Source: Candidatus Tariuqbacter arcticus (GTDB lineage Bacteria > Electryoneota > Tariuqbacteria > Tariuqbacterales > Tariuqbacteraceae). Taken from it: a DNA stretch of 5,474 bases. Shown here one piece after another: positions 1-5,295 of this stretch. Position 1 is the stretch's first letter, and each line of letters opens with the position of its first letter. The translations under genes were made by a program, and so were the position numbers. Under the pieces are notes generated by a model that was not told the origin of the DNA, did not search any database, and saw nothing but the letters and a program-made list of their open reading frames with translations. The stretch lies in assembly GCA_013202315.1 (NCBI GenBank), contig JABMRZ010000211.1:1-5474 (forward strand), given 5' to 3'.

Positions 1-33
1 GGCGGGAGCGGGGAAACCGCCAGTCGGTGGACT

Positions 34-61
34 AAAGCCCAAAGCCTATAGCCTACAGCCT
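34..61. repeat. Heptanucleotide tandem repeat, four units
   Basis: Four consecutive 7-nt units are seen: AAAGCCC, AAAGCCT, ATAGCCT and ACAGCCT. The constant core is AGCC, with variation in the second base of the unit and in the last base. It lies in non-coding DNA downstream of the convergently ending gene at 124-1686. A different 7-nt repeat sits at the other end of the window (5391-5439), so short heptamer arrays may be a habit of this genome's intergenic DNA. Confidence 0.75.
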
Positions 62-96
62 ATTTTCAGGGTAAAATAATAAATCACATAGACTAT

Positions 97-120
97 AAAA
101 TCCGAGAAAAACGACTCGAA
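97..120 (-). terminator. Weak rho-independent terminator for the 124-1686 gene
   Basis: Read on the minus strand just past the TGA stop, TTCGAG and CTCGGA can pair as a 6-bp stem with one G-T pair and an 8-nt T-rich loop. TTTT then follows (plus-strand AAAA at 97-100). It begins 4 nt after the stop codon, where a terminator is expected. The stem is short and the T-run is only four long, so termination may be inefficient. Confidence 0.35.
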
Positions 121-123
121 GTA

Positions 124-1686
124 TCACTTTGTTATTTTAAATATAAATTTTCCTACCATAAAATCGCCTTTAATATCGCATTCGTACCAGGCGACTCCAT
201 TGTCGGCTTCCCTTTTCTTGATTTGAAGTTTAGGGTTAAGATTCGACTTTATCCAAGATAGATTCTCCGTGAGGAAGAGGATGGTTCTCATTCGATTTCC
301 AAAATAATATTCGTCCTTGTATATTTCAACATTTTTATTTTGTCCAATTTGCGCGATGGAATCGGTGATGAATTTCAAGACATTATAATCAGATAGCATA
401 TAGGTGACTCTGCGCCAATCGTATTGCTGCCCCGATACGATGATAATGGTGGTTTTGGGGTCGTATTCGGCTCCAATCGCACTGCTCCAGGCGAGGTTAT
501 GACAATCGATTTGGCTTATGCGGGAACGGGTCAAGGTATCCAATTTGCGGAATGAACTTTTCAGAAAGCTTTCCGGCTGTGCTCCAGAGCCGGGCGGTGG
601 TATTTTCGAGGGATAAAAAAGGAAATAACCCGCCGATAAAATTAAGACTACCAATAAATAAGGAGTGCGAATTAGGTTTTTTCTTTTTATATTCCAAGCG
701 AAATAATCGTCCATCCATTTCACTCCAAGAATGAGCATTCCCGGGAAATAGAGCAGTATATATCCCGGTTTAACTAAGTGAAACATCAACTGAAATATCA
801 GTTCAGGCAGGAAGCCGATAAGCAGGAAGGTTTCAGCTTCGTTCCCTTGAAAATCCCCTTGAAGAATTTTCCTCCTTTGCCGCAGAAAAATAAATGGCAG
901 CGCCCATCCCCAGCCGATTATTATCCAGGTGAACGCCTTGGTCAACATAATGAGGTGATTTTGCAGGGGGGCGCCCATAAAGACGCTGGAACGGGCGGTT
1001 GTGGTTGAAAATAAAGAATATAGGGATGTATTGAAATTAATATTGGAAAGCGCAATTGTTGGCAGGAGCCAAATTAGATTGCCCATTGTGAAAGCGAGTG
1101 CAAGGAGGGGGATTTGTATTAATCCCTTCTTCCAATCCAGGCAATACAGCAATAATGGAGCGAGGAAAACCATCACATCGGGGCGAAGTGCGCCTGAAAC
1201 GCCCCATAATAAACCGGTTAAGGCTGTCCTTTTCCAAGACGATTTCAGTCGAAGCGTGAGGAATAAATTCGCCAGCCACACCCAAACAACCGCGCCTCCA
1301 AGGTAGAGGGAGGTTACTTCCCCATAGAACCAGACTAAGGGATTCGCCAGAGCGATGACGGCGGCTATTTTCCCCGCCGTTTCATTGACTAATCGCTTCC
1401 CAAGTAAGTATACTCCCCAGATTAAAAGCAGTGAATTCAGGATGTTCATTAATTTCCAGGCTGAATGGTCGGCGCCGGTTATTAGCTTGATGATTTTCGC
1501 TGTGAAAACAAAGCCTATGTAGCCTGGCGCCTGGGGGCGGTCTTGGGAGATATTGAAATCATCGGCGGCGAAGACGAGGTTGACCGAATCCCAATCGAAG
1601 GGCGTTTTTTCGAGGAAGGGGAGGCGGGAAGCGAGGACTACTAAGACTAGTGCGACGAATAATATTTTGCGTGAAAGCGGCTTCAA
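124..1686 (-). CDS. Polytopic membrane protein, probable GT39/ArnT-type (GT-C) glycosyltransferase
   Basis: The 520-residue protein has about ten or eleven hydrophobic helices between residues 7 and 358 and then a soluble tail of about 160 residues. After the first helix (7-20) comes a loop with acidic residues D31, D33, D42 and D43 and an RPQAPGY motif (50-56). This matches the layout of GT-C enzymes, where acidic residues in the first extracytoplasmic loop bind the lipid-phosphate sugar donor and a nearby HPPGY-like motif is common. Proteins of this type move a sugar from a polyprenyl-phosphate carrier onto lipid, glycan or protein on the outer face of the cytoplasmic membrane; donor and acceptor cannot be told here. 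The start is a TTG at 1686; an in-frame stop lies only four codons further upstream and no ATG or GTG is available before the first helix. No clear Shine-Dalgarno precedes it. The gene stands alone and is divergent from the operon at 1956. The family call is inferred from topology and motif, not from a search. Confidence 0.7.
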   Translation of the reverse strand: MKPLSRKILFVALVLVVLASRLPFLEKTPFDWDSVNLVFAADDFNISQDRPQAPGYIGFVFTAKIIKLITGADHSAWKLMNILNSLLLIWGVYLLGKRLVNETAGKIAAVIALANPLVWFYGEVTSLYLGGAVVWVWLANLFLTLRLKSSWKRTALTGLLWGVSGALRPDVMVFLAPLLLYCLDWKKGLIQIPLLALAFTMGNLIWLLPTIALSNINFNTSLYSLFSTTTARSSVFMGAPLQNHLIMLTKAFTWIIIGWGWALPFIFLRQRRKILQGDFQGNEAETFLLIGFLPELIFQLMFHLVKPGYILLYFPGMLILGVKWMDDYFAWNIKRKNLIRTPYLLVVLILSAGYFLFYPSKIPPPGSGAQPESFLKSSFRKLDTLTRSRISQIDCHNLAWSSAIGAEYDPKTTIIIVSGQQYDWRRVTYMLSDYNVLKFITDSIAQIGQNKNVEIYKDEYYFGNRMRTILFLTENLSWIKSNLNPKLQIKKREADNGVAWYECDIKGDFMVGKFIFKITK

Positions 1687-1695
1687 TATAATGAA

Positions 1696-1724
1696 TGTTT
1701 AAGATTTATGTTTTGTGTTGTCAA
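1696..1724 (-). promoter_or_regulatory. Possible promoter of the glycosyltransferase-like gene
   Basis: On the minus strand a perfect TTGACA (1724 to 1719) is followed after exactly 17 nt by TAAACA (1701 to 1696), a weak -10 box with three consensus matches. Transcription would begin around 1689, only a few bases before the TTG start at 1686. The mRNA would then be nearly leaderless, which fits the missing Shine-Dalgarno. The -35 box and spacing are good and the -10 is poor. Confidence 0.35.
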
Positions 1725-1814
1725 TTTCAATAAAAAGGATTGAGTTGTCTTTAAATTTAGCAGAAGAAGGCTATATAATCAAATAGTCAGAGACCAAAAT
1801 AATAACCGTTATAC

Positions 1815-1843
1815 TTGACAAAGGTTGGGAAAATTCGTATATT
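1815..1843 (+). promoter_or_regulatory. Strong sigma-70-like promoter P1 for the three-gene operon
   Basis: A perfect -35 TTGACA (1815-1820), a 17-nt spacer and TATATT (1838-1843, five of six consensus bases) form the best promoter in the window. Transcription would begin near 1850, giving a leader of about 105 nt before the ATG at 1956. A further TATAAT at 1774-1779 has only a poor -35 (TTAAAT, 1751-1756) 17 nt upstream and may be fortuitous. Confidence 0.6.
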
Positions 1844-1885
1844 ATCAAACATTTTACAATTTGACGATGAAAAGTTTATTCAGTG

Positions 1886-1922
1886 AAAAAACAAGAAAAG
1901 CTTGACAATAAAAGTGTTTTTT
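1886..1922. repeat. Inverted repeat flanking the P2 -35 box
   Basis: AAAAAACA at 1886-1893 is the exact reverse complement of TGTTTTTT at 1915-1922, with 21 nt between the arms and a centre-to-centre distance of 29 bp. The arms bracket the TTGACA of promoter P2. It could be an operator or a weak A-T hairpin in the P1 transcript. In such AT-rich DNA chance is a real alternative. Confidence 0.35.
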
Positions 1923-1930
1923 AATATTTA
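1902..1930 (+). promoter_or_regulatory. Second sigma-70-like promoter P2 for the operon
   Basis: A perfect TTGACA (1902-1907) is followed after 17 nt by TATTTA (1925-1930), which matches the -10 consensus at its first three positions only. Transcription would begin around 1937, leaving a leader of about 19 nt that still contains the ribosome binding site. With P1 upstream this suggests tandem promoters. A related TTGACG at 1861-1866 has no usable -10 box. Confidence 0.45.
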
Positions 1931-1941
1931 AAGTAAAAAAT

Positions 1942-1946
1942 AGGAG
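1942..1946 (+). promoter_or_regulatory. Ribosome binding site of operon gene 1
   Basis: AGGAG lies 9 nt before the ATG at 1956 and supports that start over later in-frame candidates. Confidence 0.75.
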
Positions 1947-1955
1947 TAAATCAAA

Positions 1956-2723
1956 ATGCAATTCGATTTAAAATCGGCTGTCAGCCATTGGAAGGAGCTG
2001 AAAGACACTATTTGCACCATAGGATTGGTGACTAAAACTGATTTTAAACTCGAAGATATTCATGGGGTTATCAAAGAAGTCCAAGAATTATTTCCACAAC
2101 TAACTGATTTTAAACTCGAAGATGATGAAAAGACATATCTCCTGAAGAATGAGAAGACTATGGTCGAAAGAAGGATGCTCTTTAAAATCGATAAATTTAG
2201 GATAATTAACTTGGCCTGGGATATCCAGGTCGATTTTCCGGATAAGGAATTAATAAGGAAATTATTCAAAATAATTGAAGAGAAATCCGATATAGAACCT
2301 TTATTTCTCGAATATATCGATTTCAAATTTGCTACCTATAGCTACAAAAATGTGAATCATTACAATGTTATTCGTGATACTTTTTTTAATAGTTCACCTC
2401 TTAAAACATTTTTTGATGGTTATAGGATTTTTAACAATGATGTTTCCGGTAAAGCTTACATTGACTATATCCGTGCCTGCGCCATTAGTATTGCAAGCAA
2501 TGTATCATCGGAAGAGGTTTTGCAGAATGTTTATCAGAGAGATACATTGATAGCGCAGATAGGAGTAGTACAAACTAGGGGATTTACCGAACCTGATTTC
2601 AATTTATCTGAGAATGTCATTGAAAATATAGAGATAGCCTCTGAAATTATTTCTAAGAAATTTATTCCCTATGTTTTAAATCCACTTGACGAAAACCTTT
2701 TTAAGGAAAAAGCGGAGGAATAG
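1956..2723 (+). CDS. Hypothetical soluble protein, operon gene 1, faintly TIGR04255-like
   Basis: The 255-residue protein has no signal peptide and no membrane segment, so it should be cytosolic. I do not recognise it firmly. Its layout recalls the sporadically distributed TIGR04255 group in three places: an early helix ending in LFPQ (45-48), a central stretch with FRIINLAWDI (81-90) then PLFLEYIDFKF (115-125), and a helical C-terminus in which ISKKF (232-236) precedes a final NPLDENLF (242-249). Its length also fits that group. This is resemblance by eye, without a diagnostic motif, and no catalytic residues are evident. TDFKLED occurs twice (28-34 and 50-56) and is encoded by an exact 22-bp direct repeat. 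The ATG is supported by AGGAG 9 nt upstream. It is the first gene of a tight operon: gene 2 begins 4 nt after its stop, and the Shine-Dalgarno of gene 2 lies inside its last codons. Base composition is clearly AT-rich relative to both flanking genes. Confidence 0.85.
   Translation: MQFDLKSAVSHWKELKDTICTIGLVTKTDFKLEDIHGVIKEVQELFPQLTDFKLEDDEKTYLLKNEKTMVERRMLFKIDKFRIINLAWDIQVDFPDKELIRKLFKIIEEKSDIEPLFLEYIDFKFATYSYKNVNHYNVIRDTFFNSSPLKTFFDGYRIFNNDVSGKAYIDYIRACAISIASNVSSEEVLQNVYQRDTLIAQIGVVQTRGFTEPDFNLSENVIENIEIASEIISKKFIPYVLNPLDENLFKEKAEE
2036..2057 (+). repeat. Exact 22-bp direct repeat, copy 1
   Basis: This 22-bp segment recurs without mismatch at 2102-2123, an offset of 66 nt or exactly 22 codons. 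It encodes the first TDFKLED (residues 28-34) of operon gene 1. The 66 nt upstream show no similarity to the intervening unit, so this is a dispersed direct repeat and not a full tandem duplication. Confidence 0.9.
2102..2123 (+). repeat. Exact 22-bp direct repeat, copy 2
   Basis: This is the second identical copy of the segment at 2036-2057. It is in the same reading frame and encodes TDFKLED at residues 50-56. Recombination or slippage between the copies would remove 22 codons without breaking the frame. Confidence 0.9.
2714..2720 (+). promoter_or_regulatory. Ribosome binding site that decides the start of operon gene 2
   Basis: GGAGGAA sits inside the last codons of gene 1, immediately before its stop. 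It lies 7 nt before TTG at 2728 and 10 nt before GTG at 2731. The more upstream in-frame TTG at 2686 has no purine-rich site before it. This favours the short form of gene 2. Confidence 0.7.
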
Positions 2724-2727
2724 AATT

Positions 2728-3060
2728 TTGGTGTTACTGCAAATTACACAAGGAACATCGTCTGTTTCACAATTGGAACTCAGCATTATTTTTGTCTCTA
2801 TTCAAGCGTTTGCCTATTTATTAGTTACTGTTATTATTCGTATTTACGATTCAATAACTGATCCCGTTAGAAAAATTGTACACCAGTTATCTCAAGTCAA
2901 TCAGGATTTGAGGGGAGATGTTAAGAATGGAATAGAATCTCTAACTAAAAATGTGGATAAAATTTCAAGTTCAATAAAAACACTAAATAATAATGTGGAA
3001 ATACTTAATTCCAACATGAAGAAACTTGTAGATTTGTTTGATAAAGCATTTGGTCATTAA
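2728..3060 (+). CDS. Small single-pass membrane protein with cytoplasmic coiled coil, operon gene 2
   Basis: From the TTG at 2728 the product is 110 residues. A short polar N-terminus (1-16) leads to one hydrophobic helix (about 17-38), then a basic residue and a long helix. Residues 65-104 show near-perfect heptads: V76, I83, V90, M97 and F104 on one position, and I69, L72, I79, L86, L93 and L100 filling the other. Basic residues follow the membrane helix (R38, R48, K49), so the coiled coil should face the cytoplasm. The layout resembles DUF948-type proteins, but I cannot claim membership. Starting at TTG 2686 would add 14 residues with a KKRRNR cluster and could flip the topology; it lacks a ribosome site and is disfavoured. 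GTG 2731 is also possible. Gene 1 ends 4 nt upstream and gene 3 begins 12 nt downstream, so translational coupling is likely. No enzymatic motif is present. It may be a scaffold or partner of gene 3. Confidence 0.8.
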   Translation: MVLLQITQGTSSVSQLELSIIFVSIQAFAYLLVTVIIRIYDSITDPVRKIVHQLSQVNQDLRGDVKNGIESLTKNVDKISSSIKTLNNNVEILNSNMKKLVDLFDKAFGH

Positions 3061-3064
3061 GGAG
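3059..3064 (+). promoter_or_regulatory. Ribosome binding site of operon gene 3
   Basis: AAGGAG overlaps the stop codon of gene 2 and lies 8 nt before the TTG at 3073. This supports the non-ATG start and coupled translation of genes 2 and 3. Confidence 0.75.
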
Positions 3065-3072
3065 TTGAAATC

Positions 3073-3732
3073 TTGCTTTTTACAATTTGTTTAATTCTCT
3101 TTTTTTCTTGGATAGCATTAGTTATCCTCATAAGAATTTCGAATAGAAAACGGGATAACGAACTTTTGCGGGAAATCGAGCTTCAGATGCAGGAGGCAGG
3201 AAAAACGGGCGTCGAAATTCGCAAAAGGTTTCAAGAGACCGCAACAGAGCTCGATGAGCTTGATGAGCAAATGGAGGAAACAAATGCCCGTATGAGCGAA
3301 ACAAACATACAGATGGATGAAGTAATTAAGCGGATGAGTGAAAGAAGTGGAGAGATGGGAATGACTATTAAGCAATTAGGAAAAGTGATAGAAGAAGCGT
3401 CACAAAGTGATGGCTACCTTCCAGAGAAATCATCATCAATTAAGGATACATTATTAAACTATGGAATTTCTAAACTTAAAAAGGAAATAGACAGAATTAA
3501 CTATCCCGAAGAACTCGAAGGTTTTTCAATTGGCTACTATGGGAAAGCCTATTATAAAAATAAATTTGCTGTTGAATTATCGATTTTTCAACTGAGTGGA
3601 AAAAATATCAAGGAGCTTGGCATAGTTGGCCCTATTAAATATGAAGATATTATCAAACCTAAGAAAAAGCCCATAGATATTCAGGATAAGGAGGAAGTTT
3701 TAATTCCATCATTTATTATGAAAAAGAGTTAG
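3073..3732 (+). CDS. Single-pass membrane protein with methionine-rich coiled coil and unknown C-terminal domain, operon gene 3
   Basis: The 219-residue product starts at a TTG placed 8 nt after AAGGAG. Residues 2-21 form a hydrophobic anchor, followed by RISNRKR (21-27), so the rest should be cytoplasmic by the positive-inside rule. Residues 28-110 are highly charged and helical. From F53 a hydrophobic residue recurs exactly every seven: F53, L60, M67, M74, M81, M88, M95, L102, A109. The second core position holds A57, D64, N71, N78, I85, S92, I99 and I106; core asparagines often go with parallel dimers. Residues 120-219 look like a separate globular domain with aromatic-rich GYYGKAYYKNKF (154-165) and a lysine-rich KPKKKP (195-200); I do not recognise it and see no catalytic signature. 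The gene is last in the operon, 12 nt after gene 2, and shares gene 2's anchor-plus-coil plan. A joint membrane-tethered complex is my inference. Codon use is AT-rich like the other two genes. Confidence 0.85.
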   Translation: MLFTICLILFFSWIALVILIRISNRKRDNELLREIELQMQEAGKTGVEIRKRFQETATELDELDEQMEETNARMSETNIQMDEVIKRMSERSGEMGMTIKQLGKVIEEASQSDGYLPEKSSSIKDTLLNYGISKLKKEIDRINYPEELEGFSIGYYGKAYYKNKFAVELSIFQLSGKNIKELGIVGPIKYEDIIKPKKKPIDIQDKEEVLIPSFIMKKS

Positions 3733-3756
3733 ATTTCATTACAAATGTAGCTTTTA

Positions 3757-3788
3757 TTCATAGCGATTCAAGCTGTCATACCTATGAA
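3757..3788. repeat. 7-bp inverted repeat between the operon and the hydro-lyase gene
   Basis: TTCATAG (3757-3763) and CTATGAA (3782-3788) are exact reverse complements separated by 18 nt. It lies 25 nt past the operon's last stop. As a hairpin it lacks a following T-run, so it is not a classical terminator. An operator or chance are alternatives. The operon shows no better terminator before the next gene. Confidence 0.35.
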
Positions 3789-3798
3789 ATTACTTACC

Positions 3799-3821
3799 TA
3801 TTATAAATCAAATCTATTTGA
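3799..3821 (+). promoter_or_regulatory. Possible -10 box and palindromic operator before the hydro-lyase gene
   Basis: TATTAT (3799-3804) matches five of six -10 bases, but no good -35 is seen 16-18 nt upstream. A 14-bp palindrome TCAAAT-CT-ATTTGA (3808-3821) follows directly and would lie across the start point, ending 6 nt before the ATG at 3828. That position suits a repressor site. Both calls are tentative. Confidence 0.35.
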
Positions 3822-3827
3822 ATCGTC

Positions 3828-5075
3828 ATGCCCCTCACAACAATAGAAAAAATAGCAGCTAATCACGGCGGATCGCCGGTCCGCCCCGGTGAAATCGTAT
3901 GGATTACCATCGATTTTCGCAGCGCGCGGGATTTCGGCGGCGCCAATGTAATCAAGAACCTGCTGAAAAACTACAATCGCGATTACATTCAGGATAAGTC
4001 GAAGACCGCATTCACCTTCGATACCAACGCTCCGGCGAACACCATCGCCTATGCCGATAACCAGCATTTCATCCGCCTCTTCGCCAGGGAACAGAATATT
4101 CCCCTTCATGATGTGGATTGCGGAATTGGTACTCATATCGCCCTCGAAAAGGGATTGGTGTTCCCCGGAGAAACCGCGGTTGGAACCGACAGCCATTACA
4201 ATATTATGGGCGCAATCGGCGCGTTCGGGCAGGGAATGGGCGACCAGGATATCGCCTTCATCTTCAAAACCGGGAAGACCTGGTTTCAGATTCCTGAAAC
4301 GGTTAAATTGACCATTCGCGGGAAGCTTCCAACCGGGACCACTGCAAGAGACTTAACGCTGAAGGTAGTGGGAACTTTGGGGACAGAAAAAGCATTGGGG
4401 AAGGCGGTGGATATTTTTGGGGAAGTGGTGGACGAATTGGACTTGGCGGGGCGAATCACGCTATCATCGATGGCGACCGAAACCGGCGCAATCGCTTTCT
4501 TCATCAAGCCGAACGAGGCGGTGCGGGAATTCTGCGTCAACCGAAATAAGAACCGGCATTTTGAACCGGTTTGGGCGGATGAAGACGCCGAATACGCTGA
4601 TGAAATAGGAATCGATATTTCAGATTTAAAGCCGCAGATAGCCTTATCGCCCTCCCCAGTAAAAGTAGTGGATGTGGCTGAAGTCGCGGGTAAAGCGATT
4701 GACTCTATATTCCTGGGTTCATGCACGAATGGACGCTATGAAGATTTCGCCGCCGCCGCAAAAATAATCGACGGACACCGAGTGAAGGAAAGGGTTATGT
4801 TCAAGGCAGTGCCTGCCACCAGGGAGGTTTACAGCAGATTACTGGCGGAGGGCGTCATCGCGGCGCTTTTCAATGCGGGGGTAATTGTATCTCAGCCGGG
4901 ATGCGGAGGTTGCGCTTCCGGGCAGTTGGGAATGACAGGTAAGGGTGAAGTTCAGTTATCCACTTCCAACCGCAATTTCCCCGGTAAGCAGGGGGCGGGC
5001 GAAACCTATTTAGTATCCCCGGAAACCGCCGCCTACAGCGCGCTTGAGGGCGTCATCACCAACCCTTTCCAATGA
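3828..5075 (+). CDS. Aconitase-superfamily hydro-lyase large subunit, LeuC/HacA-like, divergent active site
   Basis: The 415-residue protein has the size and plan of the LeuC/homoaconitase large subunits, which carry a 4Fe-4S cluster and isomerise or hydrate 2- and 3-hydroxy-acids such as isopropylmalate. Seen directly: GTDSH (119-123), LGSCTNGR (296-303), PGCGGC (357-362) and TSNRNF (379-384). C299, C359 and C362 match the three cluster ligands. The N-terminus TTIEKIAANHGG fits the family start, and a TGA lies in frame three codons upstream, fixing the ATG. No Shine-Dalgarno is visible. Compared with E. coli LeuC and mitochondrial aconitase, several positions differ: the DH pair is D65-T66, the HQ/HV site reads T102-H103, DSHT reads DSHY, and the NRNF-x-GR arginine is K387. 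It may be a side clade with another substrate, such as a dimethylmalate-type dehydratase, and not the leucine enzyme. No leuD-type small subunit follows before the tRNA gene. G+C is clearly higher than in the upstream operon. Confidence 0.88.
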   Translation: MPLTTIEKIAANHGGSPVRPGEIVWITIDFRSARDFGGANVIKNLLKNYNRDYIQDKSKTAFTFDTNAPANTIAYADNQHFIRLFAREQNIPLHDVDCGIGTHIALEKGLVFPGETAVGTDSHYNIMGAIGAFGQGMGDQDIAFIFKTGKTWFQIPETVKLTIRGKLPTGTTARDLTLKVVGTLGTEKALGKAVDIFGEVVDELDLAGRITLSSMATETGAIAFFIKPNEAVREFCVNRNKNRHFEPVWADEDAEYADEIGIDISDLKPQIALSPSPVKVVDVAEVAGKAIDSIFLGSCTNGRYEDFAAAAKIIDGHRVKERVMFKAVPATREVYSRLLAEGVIAALFNAGVIVSQPGCGGCASGQLGMTGKGEVQLSTSNRNFPGKQGAGETYLVSPETAAYSALEGVITNPFQ

Positions 5076-5114
5076 ATATTGGACGCTGAACGATGAAAAA
5101 TATCGGCTTGATTC

Positions 5115-5143
5115 TTGATTTACACAATTTTTATCATTATATT
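5115..5143 (+). promoter_or_regulatory. Probable promoter of the tRNA-Phe gene
   Basis: TTGATT (5115-5120, four of six -35 bases) is separated by 17 nt from TATATT (5138-5143, five of six -10 bases). Transcription would begin about 5150, giving a leader of about 64 nt to be trimmed before the tRNA at 5214. The intervening DNA holds a small GATAG/CTATC hairpin (5156-5171) and no gene. Confidence 0.45.
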
Positions 5144-5213
5144 TGAAAGATTCGGGATAGATTTGCCTATCTGCTGAATAATATTGCGTTTTCTATATCA
5201 GAATGATTCATAA

Positions 5214-5286
<73 letters not shown>

Positions 5287-5295
5287 CTGATAGCG

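Noticed and set aside
2..79. Possible end of a gene entering from the left (frame 2 open to TAA at 77)
   Set aside because: The 25 codons run through the heptamer repeat, and no family signal can be seen; the window edge prevents a decision.
1001..1306. 101-codon plus-strand open frame opposite the membrane glycosyltransferase-like gene
   Set aside because: It is antisense to helices of a well-formed polytopic protein and has no domain or credible start.
2686..2727. Longer N-terminus for operon gene 2 from the TTG at 2686
   Set aside because: No Shine-Dalgarno precedes it, it overlaps gene 1 by 38 nt, and a strong GGAGGAA points to TTG 2728 or GTG 2731.
3801..4196. 131-codon minus-strand open frame across the hydro-lyase start
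   Set aside because: It lies opposite a gene with clear family motifs; its product shows no recognisable domain, and it is a shadow of the codon bias of the real gene.
4286..4726. 146-codon minus-strand open frame inside the hydro-lyase gene
   Set aside because: It is antisense to conserved coding sequence, has no ribosome site that stands out, and its composition mirrors the plus-strand codons.
5094..5147. 17-codon open frame starting ATGAAAAATATC, as a possible leader peptide
   Set aside because: It has no ribosome site, no run of regulatory codons and no attenuator, and the proposed tRNA promoter lies inside it.
5156..5171. GATAG/CTATC hairpin upstream of the tRNA
   Set aside because: A 5-bp AT-rich stem without context is expected by chance; it is noted only as part of the tRNA leader.
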